Notes: a model not told the origin generated them from the sequence alone. A DNA stretch of 17,852 bases from Methylotenera sp. UBA6020 (GCA_002429455.1 DIZU01000018.1:4799-22650), one strand, 5' to 3'. Positions 8,856 to 17,697 are shown, counted from the stretch's first letter. A program made the numbers and translations.

Positions 8856-9944
8856 ATGAAAATCACATCACTTGGCTTAGTGTTATTAACCTTGCTGGCT
8901 GGCTGTGATAAGCCGCCACAACCAGCCCAGCCGCCGCGCCCAGCCTTGGTGATGGAGGTTGGTGCAACGGCTGTGGCAAATGCCATGGCCTTGGTAGGTG
9001 AAGTTCACCCCAGATACGAATCCAGTCAGGGCTTCAGAATCAGTGGCAAAGTGATTGAACGTAAGGTGGACGTTGGTGCGTATGTTAAAAAAGGCCAGGT
9101 GATTGCAAGACTGGATGCCGCCGATACTAACTTAAGCGCGGCGGCAGCGTTGGCGGATGTACGTGCGGCAGAAGCTAGTTATGCACTTGCGCTGGCCGAG
9201 GTCGAGCGGCAGCGCCAGTTGTTTGCCAAAAAATTCATATCTGCTTCAGCGTTGGATATTCGTGAGGCCGAGCTTAAAACCTCAGGTGCACGGCTGGCAC
9301 AAGTCAAGGCGCAAGCCAATGTTTCTGGCAATCAAACGCAATATGCAAACTTAACCGCAGACCGCGATGGCGTGGTCACAATGATACATGCCGAACCTGG
9401 CCAAGTCGTACAGGCTGGTGAGGCGGTGGTGCAAATTGCAGATACCAAAGAAATTGAAGTATTGGTTGCTGTGCCGGAGTCGCGCATGGCAGAAGTGAAA
9501 GTGAATGCAGCGGTTACGGTCAAAATGTGGGCAAATCCGCAAAAAGCTTACGCTGGGATTGTTCGCGAAATTTCGCCAGCGGCAGATTCTGCCACGCGTG
9601 CATTTAATGTGCGTGTGAGTGTTAAAGAGGCGGATGAAGCGGTCAAGCTGGGCATGACCGCCGGCGTAAAATTCAATCAGCAGGCTATAGCGCAAGGTGC
9701 AAAACAAGATGCAGCCTTGCTCATACCTACCAGTGCGCTTACTGAAATCAATGGCAAAAAAACCGTTTGGGTGATTGATGCCAATAACAAAGCGCAGCCA
9801 CGAGAGGTGGTGGCTGGCCAGTTTAGGGAAGATGGTGTATTAATAACCAGTGGCCTGCAAGCGGGTGAAAAAATTGCCATTGCGGGCGTGCACACCCTCA
9901 TTAAAAACCAGCTAGTGACGCCTATCGTTAGAGCCTTGCCATGA
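8856..9944 (+). CDS. RND efflux periplasmic adaptor (membrane fusion protein), lipoprotein
   Basis: The protein links an inner-membrane RND pump to an outer-membrane channel. It has 362 residues. The N-terminus MKITSLGLVLLTLLAGC is a lipoprotein signal with lipobox LAGC and lipidated C17. Asp at the +2 position is the residue that keeps lipoproteins in the inner membrane in E. coli. A biotinyl-lipoyl-like half domain follows (about 50-90; VGAYVKKGQVIARLDAAD). Next are a helical hairpin rich in A, E, Q and R (about 92-150), the second lipoyl half (DGVVTMIHAEPGQVVQAGEAV) and beta-barrel and membrane-proximal domains to the end. The start directly abuts the tetR stop and its end overlaps the pump ATG (ATGA), so translation of the three genes is probably coupled. 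The substrate is unknown. Confidence 0.94.
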   Translation: MKITSLGLVLLTLLAGCDKPPQPAQPPRPALVMEVGATAVANAMALVGEVHPRYESSQGFRISGKVIERKVDVGAYVKKGQVIARLDAADTNLSAAAALADVRAAEASYALALAEVERQRQLFAKKFISASALDIREAELKTSGARLAQVKAQANVSGNQTQYANLTADRDGVVTMIHAEPGQVVQAGEAVVQIADTKEIEVLVAVPESRMAEVKVNAAVTVKMWANPQKAYAGIVREISPAADSATRAFNVRVSVKEADEAVKLGMTAGVKFNQQAIAQGAKQDAALLIPTSALTEINGKKTVWVIDANNKAQPREVVAGQFREDGVLITSGLQAGEKIAIAGVHTLIKNQLVTPIVRALP

Positions 9945-12900
9945 GTGAAGTGGATCAAGGTAATGAAATATCGGAGACCCGCACAGATAGCTTAGCGCAA
10001 AGTACGGCGTCTAGCATGCGGTTTAATTTGTCTGATTGGGCATTACAGCATCAAACGCTGGTGTTGTATCTGATGTTGGTACTCACTATCGCTGGATTGA
10101 TTTCCTATACTAAGCTGGGTCAATCTGAAGATCCGCCGTTTACCTTTAAGGTGATGTTGGTGCACACCACTTGGCCAGGTGCCAGTGCGCAAGAAGTTGA
10201 GCAACAGGTCACCGATAAGCTTGAAAAGAAAATCCAAGAAGTCCCCCATCTGGATTACTCCAGCAGCTACTCTCGGCCGGGAGAGTCAATGATTTTTGTT
10301 GTGGCCAAAGATGACACACTGTCAAAAGATATTCCGGAAGTCTGGTATCAGGTACGCAAAAAAATTGGCGATATTCGCAATACCTTGCCACAAGGTATTG
10401 ATAGCCTGACTTTTAACGACGAATTTAGCGACGTGTACGGCAGCATGTATGCTTTGACTGGCGATGGCTTTGATTATGCCGCGCTCAAAAAGCAGGCAGA
10501 GTTGATTAGAACTGAGCTGCTAAAAGTAAAGGATGTCGCTAAAGTCGATTTTTTTGGCGAGCAAAAGCAACGCATTTTTATTGAGCTTTCAAATGCTAAG
10601 TTCGTGACATTAGGCATTAACACCGCCACACTGGTCAATATATTGCAGGCGCAAAATGCCGTGGTGTCTGCCGGTACTTTTAATTCAACTACAGAACGCA
10701 TACGCCTCGCCGTATCAGGGCGTTACAGTACATTAGAAGATTTGCGTAACTTGCGCGTGCGTGCGAATCATCAGGATTATCGGCTAGGCGACGTTGCGCG
10801 TGTCTATCGTGGCTATGAAGATCCGCCACGTGACCGCGTACGTTTTCAAGGCAAAGATGCGCTGCTCTTGGGCGTGAGCATGAAAGATGGCGGCGATGTG
10901 ATTGCCTTGGGTCATGCGCTGGATAAAACAATTATGCATATTCAGCAGCAACTAACCGTAGGGCTAGACCTCAATACGGTCACCTCGCAGCCGAAAATTG
11001 TGGCAAATTCAGTTAGCGACTTTGTTAAGTCGCTGGTCGAGGCCTTGGTGATTGTACTGGGTGTGAGCCTGATTTCATTGGGTTGGCGTAGCGGTATTGT
11101 CGTTGCTATTACTATCCCGGTAGTGTTGGCCAGCACGTTTTTAGTGATGTACCTCAATGGTATCGGGCTACATAAAATCTCACTGGGTGCGCTGATTTTA
11201 GCGTTGGGCTTGCTGGTGGATGATGCCATTATTGCGGTGGAAATGATGTCGTCTAAAATGGAGCAAGGCTGGGATAGAGTTAAAGCAGCATCGTTTGCCT
11301 ATCACTCAACCGCAATGCCTATGCTGACTGGCACACTGGTCACCGTGGCCGGATTTTTACCCATTGCGACTGCCGCCTCATCTACCGGCGAATACACGCG
11401 GTCTATTTTTCAGGTGTCTGCGATTGCGTTGATCATTTCGTGGTTTGCTGCGGTGATATTTGTACCATATTTGGGCTACCACCTATTGCCTGACTATTTG
11501 TCAGAACAAGCTGTTCAAGACTCTCGACTCAAGGCCTGGATTAAAGCGCGTTTCAATCTCAAGTCAGGTCTGCATCAAAATGCAATACCACAAAACCACC
11601 ATCATGACATTTACAACAGCCGGTTTTACCGGACATTTCGTGCGCTTGTCACGGCCTGTGTGCGTTACCGCAAAACCGTCATTGCCATCACGCTAGCTTT
11701 ATTTGTGTTGTCTATTCTCGGTTTTGGCAAGGTGCAACAACAATTCTTTCCTGACTCGACTAGGCTGGAGTTGATTGTGGATCTGCGTATGACAGAAGGT
11801 GCCTCATATGTTGCCACCGATGCACAGGTGAAAAAGTTGGAGCATTGGTTGCATGCATGGAATGAAAAGAACAAAGGGTTGGACAACTTTGTAGCCTACA
11901 TCGGCACAGGCGGACCACGCTTTTACTTGCCACTGGATATTCAATTGGCGCATCGTGGCTTTGGCCAATTTGTGATTTTAAGCAAAACTTTGGCCGCGCG
12001 TGAAACATTGCGTAAAGATTTGCTTAACCTGTTTGCAAATGATTTTCCGGCATTACGCGGTTCGGTGTTGCGACTGGAAAATGGCCCGCCAGTGGGTTTC
12101 CCAGTGCAGTTTAGGGTGTCCGGTACTGACATTCCGCAACTGCGAGAGATCTCGCGCCAGATTGCTGAAATCATGCGCAGCAACCGCAATTTAATAAATG
12201 TACAGTTAGGTTGGGAAGAGCCAAGCAAAGTCGTGCATGTCGATGTTGATCAAGCGAAGGCGCGCCTGTTAGGGCTAAGCTCGGCAGATATTGCCAATGT
12301 ACTCAATGGTGCAATGCAAGAGCTTTATCTCACGGAATTCAGAGAAGGCAATGAACGTATCGATCTAGTGGTGCGCGGCCCGGAATTTGAACGTACGCGA
12401 CTATCACATTTGCCTGACTTGATGATTAACACTCCGGCTGGGGTGGGCGTGCCGTTATCGCAAATTGCGACGATTACTTCGGCTTTTGAAGAAGGTGTCA
12501 TTTGGCGGCGGAATCGTGAACCCTCTATTACCGTGCGTGCTAATTTACAGGGCAATGTGCAAGCGCCGGTAGTGTCGCAACAAATAGAAGATCGACTGGC
12601 TGAGATTAAGGCCAAGTTGCCGCTAGGGGTAAGCGTGGAAACCGGCGGTGCGGTTGAAGCCTCGGCCAAAGGTGCTGCATCGGTCGCGGCCGGCTTCCCA
12701 CTGTTCTTAATTGCGGTTCTCACCATACTGATGTTGCAGTTACAGAGTTTTTCGCGCGTATTTTTAGTATTATTGACGGCACCTTTAGGTTTGATTGGCG
12801 TCACTGTGGCATTGTTGGTATTTGATAAGCCATTTGGCTTCGTAGCAATGCTGGGCACGATTGCGTTGTCAGGCATGATTATGCGTAATTCTGTGATTTT

Positions 12901-13180
12901 GGTCGACCAGATTGATCAAGACAAAGCCTCCGGTTTGCCGGAATGGCAAGCGATTATAGAATCGACGATTCGTCGCTTTAGGCCGATTGTGTTGACCGCA
13001 GCGGCGGCAATATTGGCGATGATCCCGCTCACAAGAAGCGTCTTTTTTGGACCGATGGCGGTTGCCATTATGGGCGGCTTAGCAGTTGCAACTCTGCTGA
13101 CAGTATTATTTTTACCCGCGCTGTATGCCGCTTGGTTCAGGATAAAACTACCGCAACAGACTTTACTAGGTACCCCTTAA
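9941..13180 (+). CDS. RND efflux transporter permease
   Basis: This is a 1079-residue proton-driven pump of the inner membrane, the motor of a tripartite efflux system. Its layout is standard: TM1 at about residues 40-60, a large periplasmic loop (SEDPPFTFKVMLV..WPGAS), TM2-6, a second half with TM7 near VRYRKTVIAITLALFVLSILGFG, and TM8-12 at the C-terminus. TM4 carries the proton-relay acidic pair D427-D428 in LGLLVDDAIIAVE. TM10 has SGMIMRNSVILVDQ, where Arg-Asn occupies the place of the Lys-Asn of AcrB. Such sequences resemble drug-type rather than metal-type pumps, but the substrate cannot be told. The cytoplasmic linker before TM7 contains a short HHH cluster. The first 25 residues are polar; homologues often begin near M26 (ATG at 10016), but the ATGA overlap with the adaptor favours 9941. 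No outer-membrane gene is in the operon. Confidence 0.95.
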   Translation: MSEVDQGNEISETRTDSLAQSTASSMRFNLSDWALQHQTLVLYLMLVLTIAGLISYTKLGQSEDPPFTFKVMLVHTTWPGASAQEVEQQVTDKLEKKIQEVPHLDYSSSYSRPGESMIFVVAKDDTLSKDIPEVWYQVRKKIGDIRNTLPQGIDSLTFNDEFSDVYGSMYALTGDGFDYAALKKQAELIRTELLKVKDVAKVDFFGEQKQRIFIELSNAKFVTLGINTATLVNILQAQNAVVSAGTFNSTTERIRLAVSGRYSTLEDLRNLRVRANHQDYRLGDVARVYRGYEDPPRDRVRFQGKDALLLGVSMKDGGDVIALGHALDKTIMHIQQQLTVGLDLNTVTSQPKIVANSVSDFVKSLVEALVIVLGVSLISLGWRSGIVVAITIPVVLASTFLVMYLNGIGLHKISLGALILALGLLVDDAIIAVEMMSSKMEQGWDRVKAASFAYHSTAMPMLTGTLVTVAGFLPIATAASSTGEYTRSIFQVSAIALIISWFAAVIFVPYLGYHLLPDYLSEQAVQDSRLKAWIKARFNLKSGLHQNAIPQNHHHDIYNSRFYRTFRALVTACVRYRKTVIAITLALFVLSILGFGKVQQQFFPDSTRLELIVDLRMTEGASYVATDAQVKKLEHWLHAWNEKNKGLDNFVAYIGTGGPRFYLPLDIQLAHRGFGQFVILSKTLAARETLRKDLLNLFANDFPALRGSVLRLENGPPVGFPVQFRVSGTDIPQLREISRQIAEIMRSNRNLINVQLGWEEPSKVVHVDVDQAKARLLGLSSADIANVLNGAMQELYLTEFREGNERIDLVVRGPEFERTRLSHLPDLMINTPAGVGVPLSQIATITSAFEEGVIWRRNREPSITVRANLQGNVQAPVVSQQIEDRLAEIKAKLPLGVSVETGGAVEASAKGAASVAAGFPLFLIAVLTILMLQLQSFSRVFLVLLTAPLGLIGVTVALLVFDKPFGFVAMLGTIALSGMIMRNSVILVDQIDQDKASGLPEWQAIIESTIRRFRPIVLTAAAAILAMIPLTRSVFFGPMAVAIMGGLAVATLLTVLFLPALYAAWFRIKLPQQTLLGTP

Positions 13181-13231
13181 AGTTTGCATTGCCGCTAGTT
13201 CGGTTGCCACTATGTCGTAACGTTTAAACGC

Positions 13232-13237
13232 TATAAT
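13232..13237 (+). promoter_or_regulatory. Consensus -10 box before pcm-tolC
   Basis: A perfect TATAAT lies 31 bases before the first candidate pcm ATG, in the 87-base gap after the pump gene. No good -35 hexamer sits 16-18 bases upstream; TTGCCA at 13204 is too far (22 bases). A promoter separating pcm-tolC from the efflux operon is plausible, but pump transcripts could also read through, since no terminator is visible. Confidence 0.4.
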
Positions 13238-13267
13238 GATAAAAATTAACGGAATATTAAGTTTGCC

Positions 13268-13972
13268 ATGACACCAATTACACAAACCAGTAAAAATGTA
13301 CAACATGAACCCGCGCGTTTTAACATGCGCGAAGCAAGGTTCAATATGATAGAACAGCAAATTCGCACATGGGAGGTGCTAGACCCGGTCGTACTGGCCT
13401 TGTTAGATGAAGTGCCACGTGAAAATTTTGTTGCAGAATCACAGTTAGGCTTGGCATTTGCTGATGTTGAACTGCCGATAGGCCATGGCCAAACCATGTT
13501 GTCGCCCAAATTAGAAGGCCGCATATTGCAGGCACTGGCGCTGAAAAAAACCGACAAAGTGCTGCTGATCGGTACAGGCAGCGGTTATTTAACCGCCCTA
13601 CTGGCAAAGCTCACTGCACATGTTCATGCGGTAGAAATTTACCCGGAACTTTCCGATGTTGCAAAAACACGCTTACAACAACAAAGTATTCACAATATGA
13701 CCTTGTATGTGGGTGATGCGGCTAATGGTTTTGCCGTTGCGGCACCTTACGATGTCATTGTATTTACGGGTTCGATGCCATTGCGCCCAATTGCCGCAGA
13801 GAAAATGCTGAACGTAGGCGGTCGCTTATTTGCTGTTACAGGTGAAATGCCGATTATGCAGGCTACACTGACGCAGCGTGTGAGCGAAGTCTCTTTTCGA
13901 CATGACACGCTTTTCGAAACCTGCTTGCCGCCTTTAGTGAATGCGCCGCAAGCGCCTAAATTTGAGTTTTGA
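13268..13972 (+). CDS. pcm: Protein-L-isoaspartate O-methyltransferase family protein
   Basis: This SAM-dependent methyltransferase has the PCMT fold; the family repairs isoaspartyl residues in damaged proteins. Motif I is VLLIGTGSGY (residues 98-107), preceded by the PRENFV and GHGQTMLSP segments diagnostic for the family. AVEIYPEL follows, then GDAANGF and APYDVIVFTGSMP. The active-site Ser of typical Pcm is usually in the GxxxSxP region; here GQTMLSP fits. Starts are ambiguous. The ATG at 13268 gives 234 residues, but homologues commonly begin close to M20 (13325; MREARFNMIEQQI). ATG 13346 has AAGG six bases upstream. The gene lies 19 bases before the signal-peptide start of tolC. Pcm-like proteins next to tolC are familiar in betaproteobacteria, so true repair activity versus a divergent role is not certain. 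Confidence 0.85.
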   Translation: MTPITQTSKNVQHEPARFNMREARFNMIEQQIRTWEVLDPVVLALLDEVPRENFVAESQLGLAFADVELPIGHGQTMLSPKLEGRILQALALKKTDKVLLIGTGSGYLTALLAKLTAHVHAVEIYPELSDVAKTRLQQQSIHNMTLYVGDAANGFAVAAPYDVIVFTGSMPLRPIAAEKMLNVGGRLFAVTGEMPIMQATLTQRVSEVSFRHDTLFETCLPPLVNAPQAPKFEF

Positions 13973-13991
13973 TGAGAGCTTTTTAACCTAT

Positions 13992-15398
13992 ATGTTAAAA
14001 CGTTTGATACGCACTATTGTGTTGATTTGCGCTACTTCGCCATTGGCGACTCAAGTATTTGCCGCAGATATGCTGGCGGCAGAGGTGCAAGTACAAGAAA
14101 AGCAACAATCTCTGGTGGATATCTATAGCCAAGCGTTAGCGCACGACCCCACACTAGCTTCCGCGCTAAGTGCCAACCAGGCTGCGCAAGAACTGATTGA
14201 ACAAGGTAAAGCGTTGTATCGTCCAACGGTTAATTTTAGCGCAGGCGCAAACGCATCACAGACCGATATTAAATACATTGGTGCAGGCACTCCATTTAGG
14301 GCAGGACAGGCTAATTTTGAAGGTTACAATTACGGGGTAGATGCTCGGCAGCCTATTTTCCGTAAGCAAAATCTAGTGCAAATGGATCAAGCTAAAACGC
14401 AGGTGAGCCAAGCGGATAAACAATTAGCCTTAAGCCAGCAAGAACTTATTTTACGTACTACGCAAAGCTATTTTGACGTACTCATTGCGCAAGACAAAAT
14501 TGATTTGATTATTGCGCAAAAGGCCGCGATTTTAAGTCAGCTGGATCAGGCTAACGCGAACTTTGAGGTAGGTACGGCAACAATTACCGACGTGAATGAA
14601 GCGCAAGCACGTTATGATTTAAGCGTGGCGCAAGAAATAGCCGCGGTTAATGAACATCAAGTTGCCAAGCGTGCGGTGCAGGCGATTACTGGTGAGATTC
14701 CACAAAAATTAGCCACAGTAAAAGCCGATATCAAAACCAATCGCTTAGAACAAAGTATGGATAAATGGCTAGAAGTGGCCGCAAAAAATAATTTGAACAT
14801 ACAAATTGAGCAAGATACCGTTAAGTTTGCAGAGCAAGAAATCGAGCGTGCAAGAGCCGGCCATTTGCCCACCTTAGACGCCGTGGCAAGCTATTCCGAT
14901 ACGTATGCAAATGGCAGTCCTAACGTTTTTGGTAGCGATCTTAAAAATGGCACCATAGGGTTGCAATTACAACTGCCCTTGTATGAAGGTGGCGCTACTA
15001 GCTCACGTGTTAGGCAAGCCGTACTCAATAAACAAAAAGCACAAGATGATGTTGAAATTGCCCGGCGAAAAACTGAACTGGAAACACAGCGCGCTTATTT
15101 GAACCTGAGCACCAGTATTGCGCAGGTAAAGGCATACGAGCAAGCCTTAATCAGCAGCCAGAGTCAGGTGGATTCAACTAAATTGGGCTACGAAGTTGGT
15201 GTGCGCACCAGTGTCGATGTGCTTAATGCACAGCAGCAATTTTTTAGTGCTAAACGTGATTTATTGCAATCACGCTACAATTATTTGGTCAACATCATCC
15301 GCTTAAAAGCGGCCTCTGGCATTGTGGTCGAGGCAGATTTAGTCGACATCAATCAGCAACTGATAGTTACCAATGGACATGAGTATGGCACATACTAA
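13992..15398 (+). CDS. tolC: TolC family outer-membrane channel protein
   Basis: TolC proteins form trimeric outer-membrane barrels with a periplasmic helical tunnel, serving RND pumps and type I secretion. The chosen start (ATG 13992, 468 residues) gives a clean signal peptide: MLKRLIR, a hydrophobic core, and cleavage after VFA at residue 24. The in-frame ATG at 13941 would add 17 residues (MRRKRLNLSFDE...) and overlap pcm by 32 bases, which spoils the signal. The mature part shows the two-fold repeated efflux-protein domain: YSQALAHDPTLASA near the start, YDLSVAQEI in the first repeat, then LQLPLYEGGATSSRVRQA and GVRTSVDVLNAQQQFFSAKRDL in the second. The nearby pump operon lacks an outer-membrane gene, so this protein is a natural partner; the physical link is inferred. 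Confidence 0.93.
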   Translation: MLKRLIRTIVLICATSPLATQVFAADMLAAEVQVQEKQQSLVDIYSQALAHDPTLASALSANQAAQELIEQGKALYRPTVNFSAGANASQTDIKYIGAGTPFRAGQANFEGYNYGVDARQPIFRKQNLVQMDQAKTQVSQADKQLALSQQELILRTTQSYFDVLIAQDKIDLIIAQKAAILSQLDQANANFEVGTATITDVNEAQARYDLSVAQEIAAVNEHQVAKRAVQAITGEIPQKLATVKADIKTNRLEQSMDKWLEVAAKNNLNIQIEQDTVKFAEQEIERARAGHLPTLDAVASYSDTYANGSPNVFGSDLKNGTIGLQLQLPLYEGGATSSRVRQAVLNKQKAQDDVEIARRKTELETQRAYLNLSTSIAQVKAYEQALISSQSQVDSTKLGYEVGVRTSVDVLNAQQQFFSAKRDLLQSRYNYLVNIIRLKAASGIVVEADLVDINQQLIVTNGHEYGTY

Positions 15399-15942
15399 TT
15401 TTATGACGCAAGCTGGCTTAAGCCAGCTTGTTATTATTGATATGCAGACGCGGCTGTTAACGGCTATGCCGCCAGAGGCAATGCAGGCCGTCATTAAAAA
15501 TTGTGGCATTTTGGCAACGGCTGCCGCCATGTTAGATGTGCCTGTAGCCATCACCGAGCAATATCCCAAGGGCTTGGGCAATACCGCGCCAGAGTTATCG
15601 GCTTTACTGCCCAACCTTAAACCGGTAGAAAAAATCACTTTTTCATGTATGGCTGAGCCCAAATTCAGTCGTCAACTTACACGTGACCGTTCACAAGTGG
15701 TGCTTGCCGGTATGGAGGCACACATTTGCGTATTGCAAACAGCCTTGGATTTACAAAATAGCAAACAAGTATTTGTGGCGGAAGACGCCATTATTTCACG
15801 CAACCCTAGCCATAAAGCCAACGCATTGGCGAGAATGCGTGATGCAGGCTGCATTGTCAGTAATACCGAGTCTATAGTGTTTGAGTGGCTAGGTAAGGCT
15901 GAGGGTGACGCATTCAAGGCCATTAGCCAGCTTATCCGCTAA
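15373..15942 (+). CDS. Isochorismatase-fold cysteine hydrolase
   Basis: This 189-residue Rossmann-like hydrolase shows the catalytic triad of the isochorismatase superfamily: D23 (LVIIDMQ), K87 (VEKITFSC) and nucleophile C119 (GMEAHICVLQTALDL). The cis-peptide and metal-side sequence before the Cys (LAGMEAH) also fits. It resembles the short ISOC/YcaC-like group rather than true siderophore-pathway isochorismatases, and no isochorismate genes are nearby, so the substrate is unknown. Its reading frame overlaps the end of tolC by 26 bases if ATG 15373 is used. In-frame ATGs at 15379, 15385 (GGA seven bases upstream) and 15403 (just after the tolC stop) are alternatives, and the conserved domain starts after all of them. 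The tight packing implies co-transcription with pcm-tolC. Confidence 0.88.
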   Translation: MDMSMAHTNFMTQAGLSQLVIIDMQTRLLTAMPPEAMQAVIKNCGILATAAAMLDVPVAITEQYPKGLGNTAPELSALLPNLKPVEKITFSCMAEPKFSRQLTRDRSQVVLAGMEAHICVLQTALDLQNSKQVFVAEDAIISRNPSHKANALARMRDAGCIVSNTESIVFEWLGKAEGDAFKAISQLIR

Positions 15943-16046
15943 CGCTCAACTAATTCTCTAGCACATAGCCGTGAACTGGAAAGCGCTGTTATGCATTGGT
16001 GTGTTTGGCTTCGGAGCTTATCATTGCATTGAATCGCTTTACCGTT

Positions 16047-16937
16047 TTATGGATTGAGATTTTTTAGTGCTTCTTTCAGCCATGCGATCAGTAGCTTGGT
16101 TCGTGCCGGCAGTAGCCGTGCATGTGGATAAATTATATTGATGGTGCGCGATGGAGCTTCAAATTTTTCCAGCACGACCTTGAGTTTGTTCTGCTTAAGA
16201 TACGGCGCCACTTGGTAAGAAATAAACATACCAAACCCCAACCCAGCTGCACAAGCCTCAATCGCGGGTGTGGCTTGATTAAAGTCCAGATTGCCCGTGA
16301 CTGGCACCGTAAATTGTTTACCATTTTCATGAAATGTCCACCAAGGCCCTGTTGCCGCAGAAAAGCGCACACAATTGAATTTAAGTAAGTCTTTGGGATG
16401 CACCGGTTCGCCGTGGCGATCAATAAAGTCGGGGCTTGCTACCACCATGCGGTGTACGCTGCCAACGGGCTGTGCCACTAGTGAAGAGTCTTCCAGCGTG
16501 CCAATGCGTATGCCGATATCTATACCTTCCTCCAACAGGTTCACCACGCGATCCAGCAGTAATACATTGCAGCGCATTTGCTCATAACGCTGTACAAAGC
16601 CGGTGATAGCTGGCGCGACATACATCTGACCAAAAAGTACGGGAGCGGTAATGGTTAATTGACCGCTAGGTTCGCTGGCATCCAGGGTTAGTGCGGCTTC
16701 GGCATCTTCTACCGTTGTCAATATCTGGCGGCAGCTTTCTAGATAATGTTTGCCTTCTTCGGTCAGCGCAATGCGGCGGGTTGTGCGGTTGAATAGCCGT
16801 ACTTGTAAATCTTCCTCCAGCGCAGCAAGGGTGCGCACAACCGCTGGTAGTGAAGAATCCAATACGCGTGCGGCCGCAGTCAGGCTGCCTTGGTCAGCAA
16901 TCTGCATAAAAACCTGCATGGCTTTAAGTTTATCCAT
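16047..16937 (-). CDS. LysR family transcriptional regulator
   Basis: The 296-residue protein has the LysR winged helix-turn-helix at residues 1-60 (GSLTAAARVLDSSLPAVVRTLAALE, then LFNRTTRRIALTEEG) and a type-2 periplasmic-binding-like effector domain from about 90 to the end. It lies divergently from a glutathione S-transferase gene with 116 bases between start codons, the usual layout for a LysR regulator and its target. Replacement of the common S-x-P-A-V-S by SSLPAVVR in the recognition helix is a small variation. The ATG at 16937 has no clear Shine-Dalgarno. The inducer is unknown. Confidence 0.93.
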   Translation of the reverse strand: MDKLKAMQVFMQIADQGSLTAAARVLDSSLPAVVRTLAALEEDLQVRLFNRTTRRIALTEEGKHYLESCRQILTTVEDAEAALTLDASEPSGQLTITAPVLFGQMYVAPAITGFVQRYEQMRCNVLLLDRVVNLLEEGIDIGIRIGTLEDSSLVAQPVGSVHRMVVASPDFIDRHGEPVHPKDLLKFNCVRFSAATGPWWTFHENGKQFTVPVTGNLDFNQATPAIEACAAGLGFGMFISYQVAPYLKQNKLKVVLEKFEAPSRTINIIYPHARLLPARTKLLIAWLKEALKNLNP

Positions 16938-16968
16938 GCAGCAATATTAATCCATAAATCGGAGTAGT

Positions 16969-16990
16969 TAAATGCATTTAATGGCATTTA
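16969..16990. promoter_or_regulatory. Candidate LysR operator between divergent lysR and GST genes
   Basis: TAAATGCATTTA (16969-16980) is a perfect 12-bp palindrome, and GCATTTA is repeated directly at 16974 and 16984, one helical turn apart. LysR regulators usually bind such symmetric AT-rich sites between divergent genes. A weak rightward -10 (CATAAT, 17010-17015) lies downstream with TTTATT 17 bases before it. Binding is inferred. Confidence 0.45.
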
Positions 16991-17053
16991 TTCATTATAA
17001 AGAAACAAACATAATAGGCTTCGTTCCATTTATTTACTGATAAAGAGACCCTT

Positions 17054-17695
17054 ATGAACACTACTGTAGCCATACGCCCCGCTTCACAAATCAAGCTTTA
17101 TCGTTTCCCACTTTCTGGACACAGCCACCGTGTGGAGCTATTTCTTTCTTTACTTGGTTTGCCTGTAGAGCTAATCCATGTTGACATTCTTACTTGCGCG
17201 CATAAAAATCCGGAATTTATTGCGCTTAATATTTTCGGTCAGGTACCGGTGCTGCAAGATGGCGACGTCACTATTGCCGACTCTAATGCGATTCTGGTTT
17301 ATCTTGCCAGCAAATATGATGCTGGTCACTGGTTGCCCCGCGACCCGGAGCAAGCGGCCGAGGTACAAAGATGGTTATCGGTGGCGGCAGGGCTTTTGGC
17401 ATTTGGCCCGGCAGCAGCGCGTTTGGTCAAAGTTTTCAAAGCACCTTTAAATTTAGATGAAGTGACACAGCGTGCTAACCATCTGTTCGAAGTGATGGAA
17501 AAAGTGCTGCAGCAATCACCTTTTCTCGTCGGTGCCAAACCTACCTTGGCCGATGTTGCCAATTATACTTACGTTGCCCACGCGCCAGAAGGCGGCGTGC
17601 CACTAGCATCTTATCCACGAATCCGAGCATGGTTAGTACGTATTGAAGCCTTGCCTGGCTTTGTGCCTATGATCCAATCACCTCTGGTTGTTTAA
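17054..17695 (+). CDS. Glutathione S-transferase family protein
   Basis: The 213-residue cytosolic protein has an N-terminal thioredoxin-like domain (about 13-87) and an all-helical C-terminal domain. The start IKLYRFPLSGHSHRVELFLSLLGLP carries Ser21/Ser24 where the catalytic Ser or Cys of bacterial GSTs lies. FGQVPVLQDGD contains the cis-Pro, and IADSNAILVYLA is the glutathione-binding DSxAI motif. The C-terminal domain has FLVGAKPTLADVANY, the usual N-capping and hydrophobic-staple region. The ATG follows AAAGAGA at a suitable distance. It is divergent from lysR and stops two bases before the next gene, so it is the first gene of an operon likely controlled by that regulator. The substrate is unknown; detoxification of electrophiles is the general family role. 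Confidence 0.93.
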   Translation: MNTTVAIRPASQIKLYRFPLSGHSHRVELFLSLLGLPVELIHVDILTCAHKNPEFIALNIFGQVPVLQDGDVTIADSNAILVYLASKYDAGHWLPRDPEQAAEVQRWLSVAAGLLAFGPAAARLVKVFKAPLNLDEVTQRANHLFEVMEKVLQQSPFLVGAKPTLADVANYTYVAHAPEGGVPLASYPRIRAWLVRIEALPGFVPMIQSPLVV

Positions 17696-17697
17696 CC

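Noticed and set aside
12325..12876. 183-codon minus-strand frame within the RND pump gene
   Set aside because: It is antisense to well-conserved pump sequence and has a T/S/P/N-rich composition typical of an antisense shadow.
13204..13237. TTGCCA / TATAAT as a full sigma70 promoter for pcm
   Set aside because: The spacer would be 22 bases, outside the usual 16-18, so only the -10 box is reported.
13941..13991. Upstream ATG at 13941 as the tolC start
   Set aside because: It adds a charged 17-residue leader before an otherwise ideal signal peptide and overlaps pcm; ATG 13992 is preferred.
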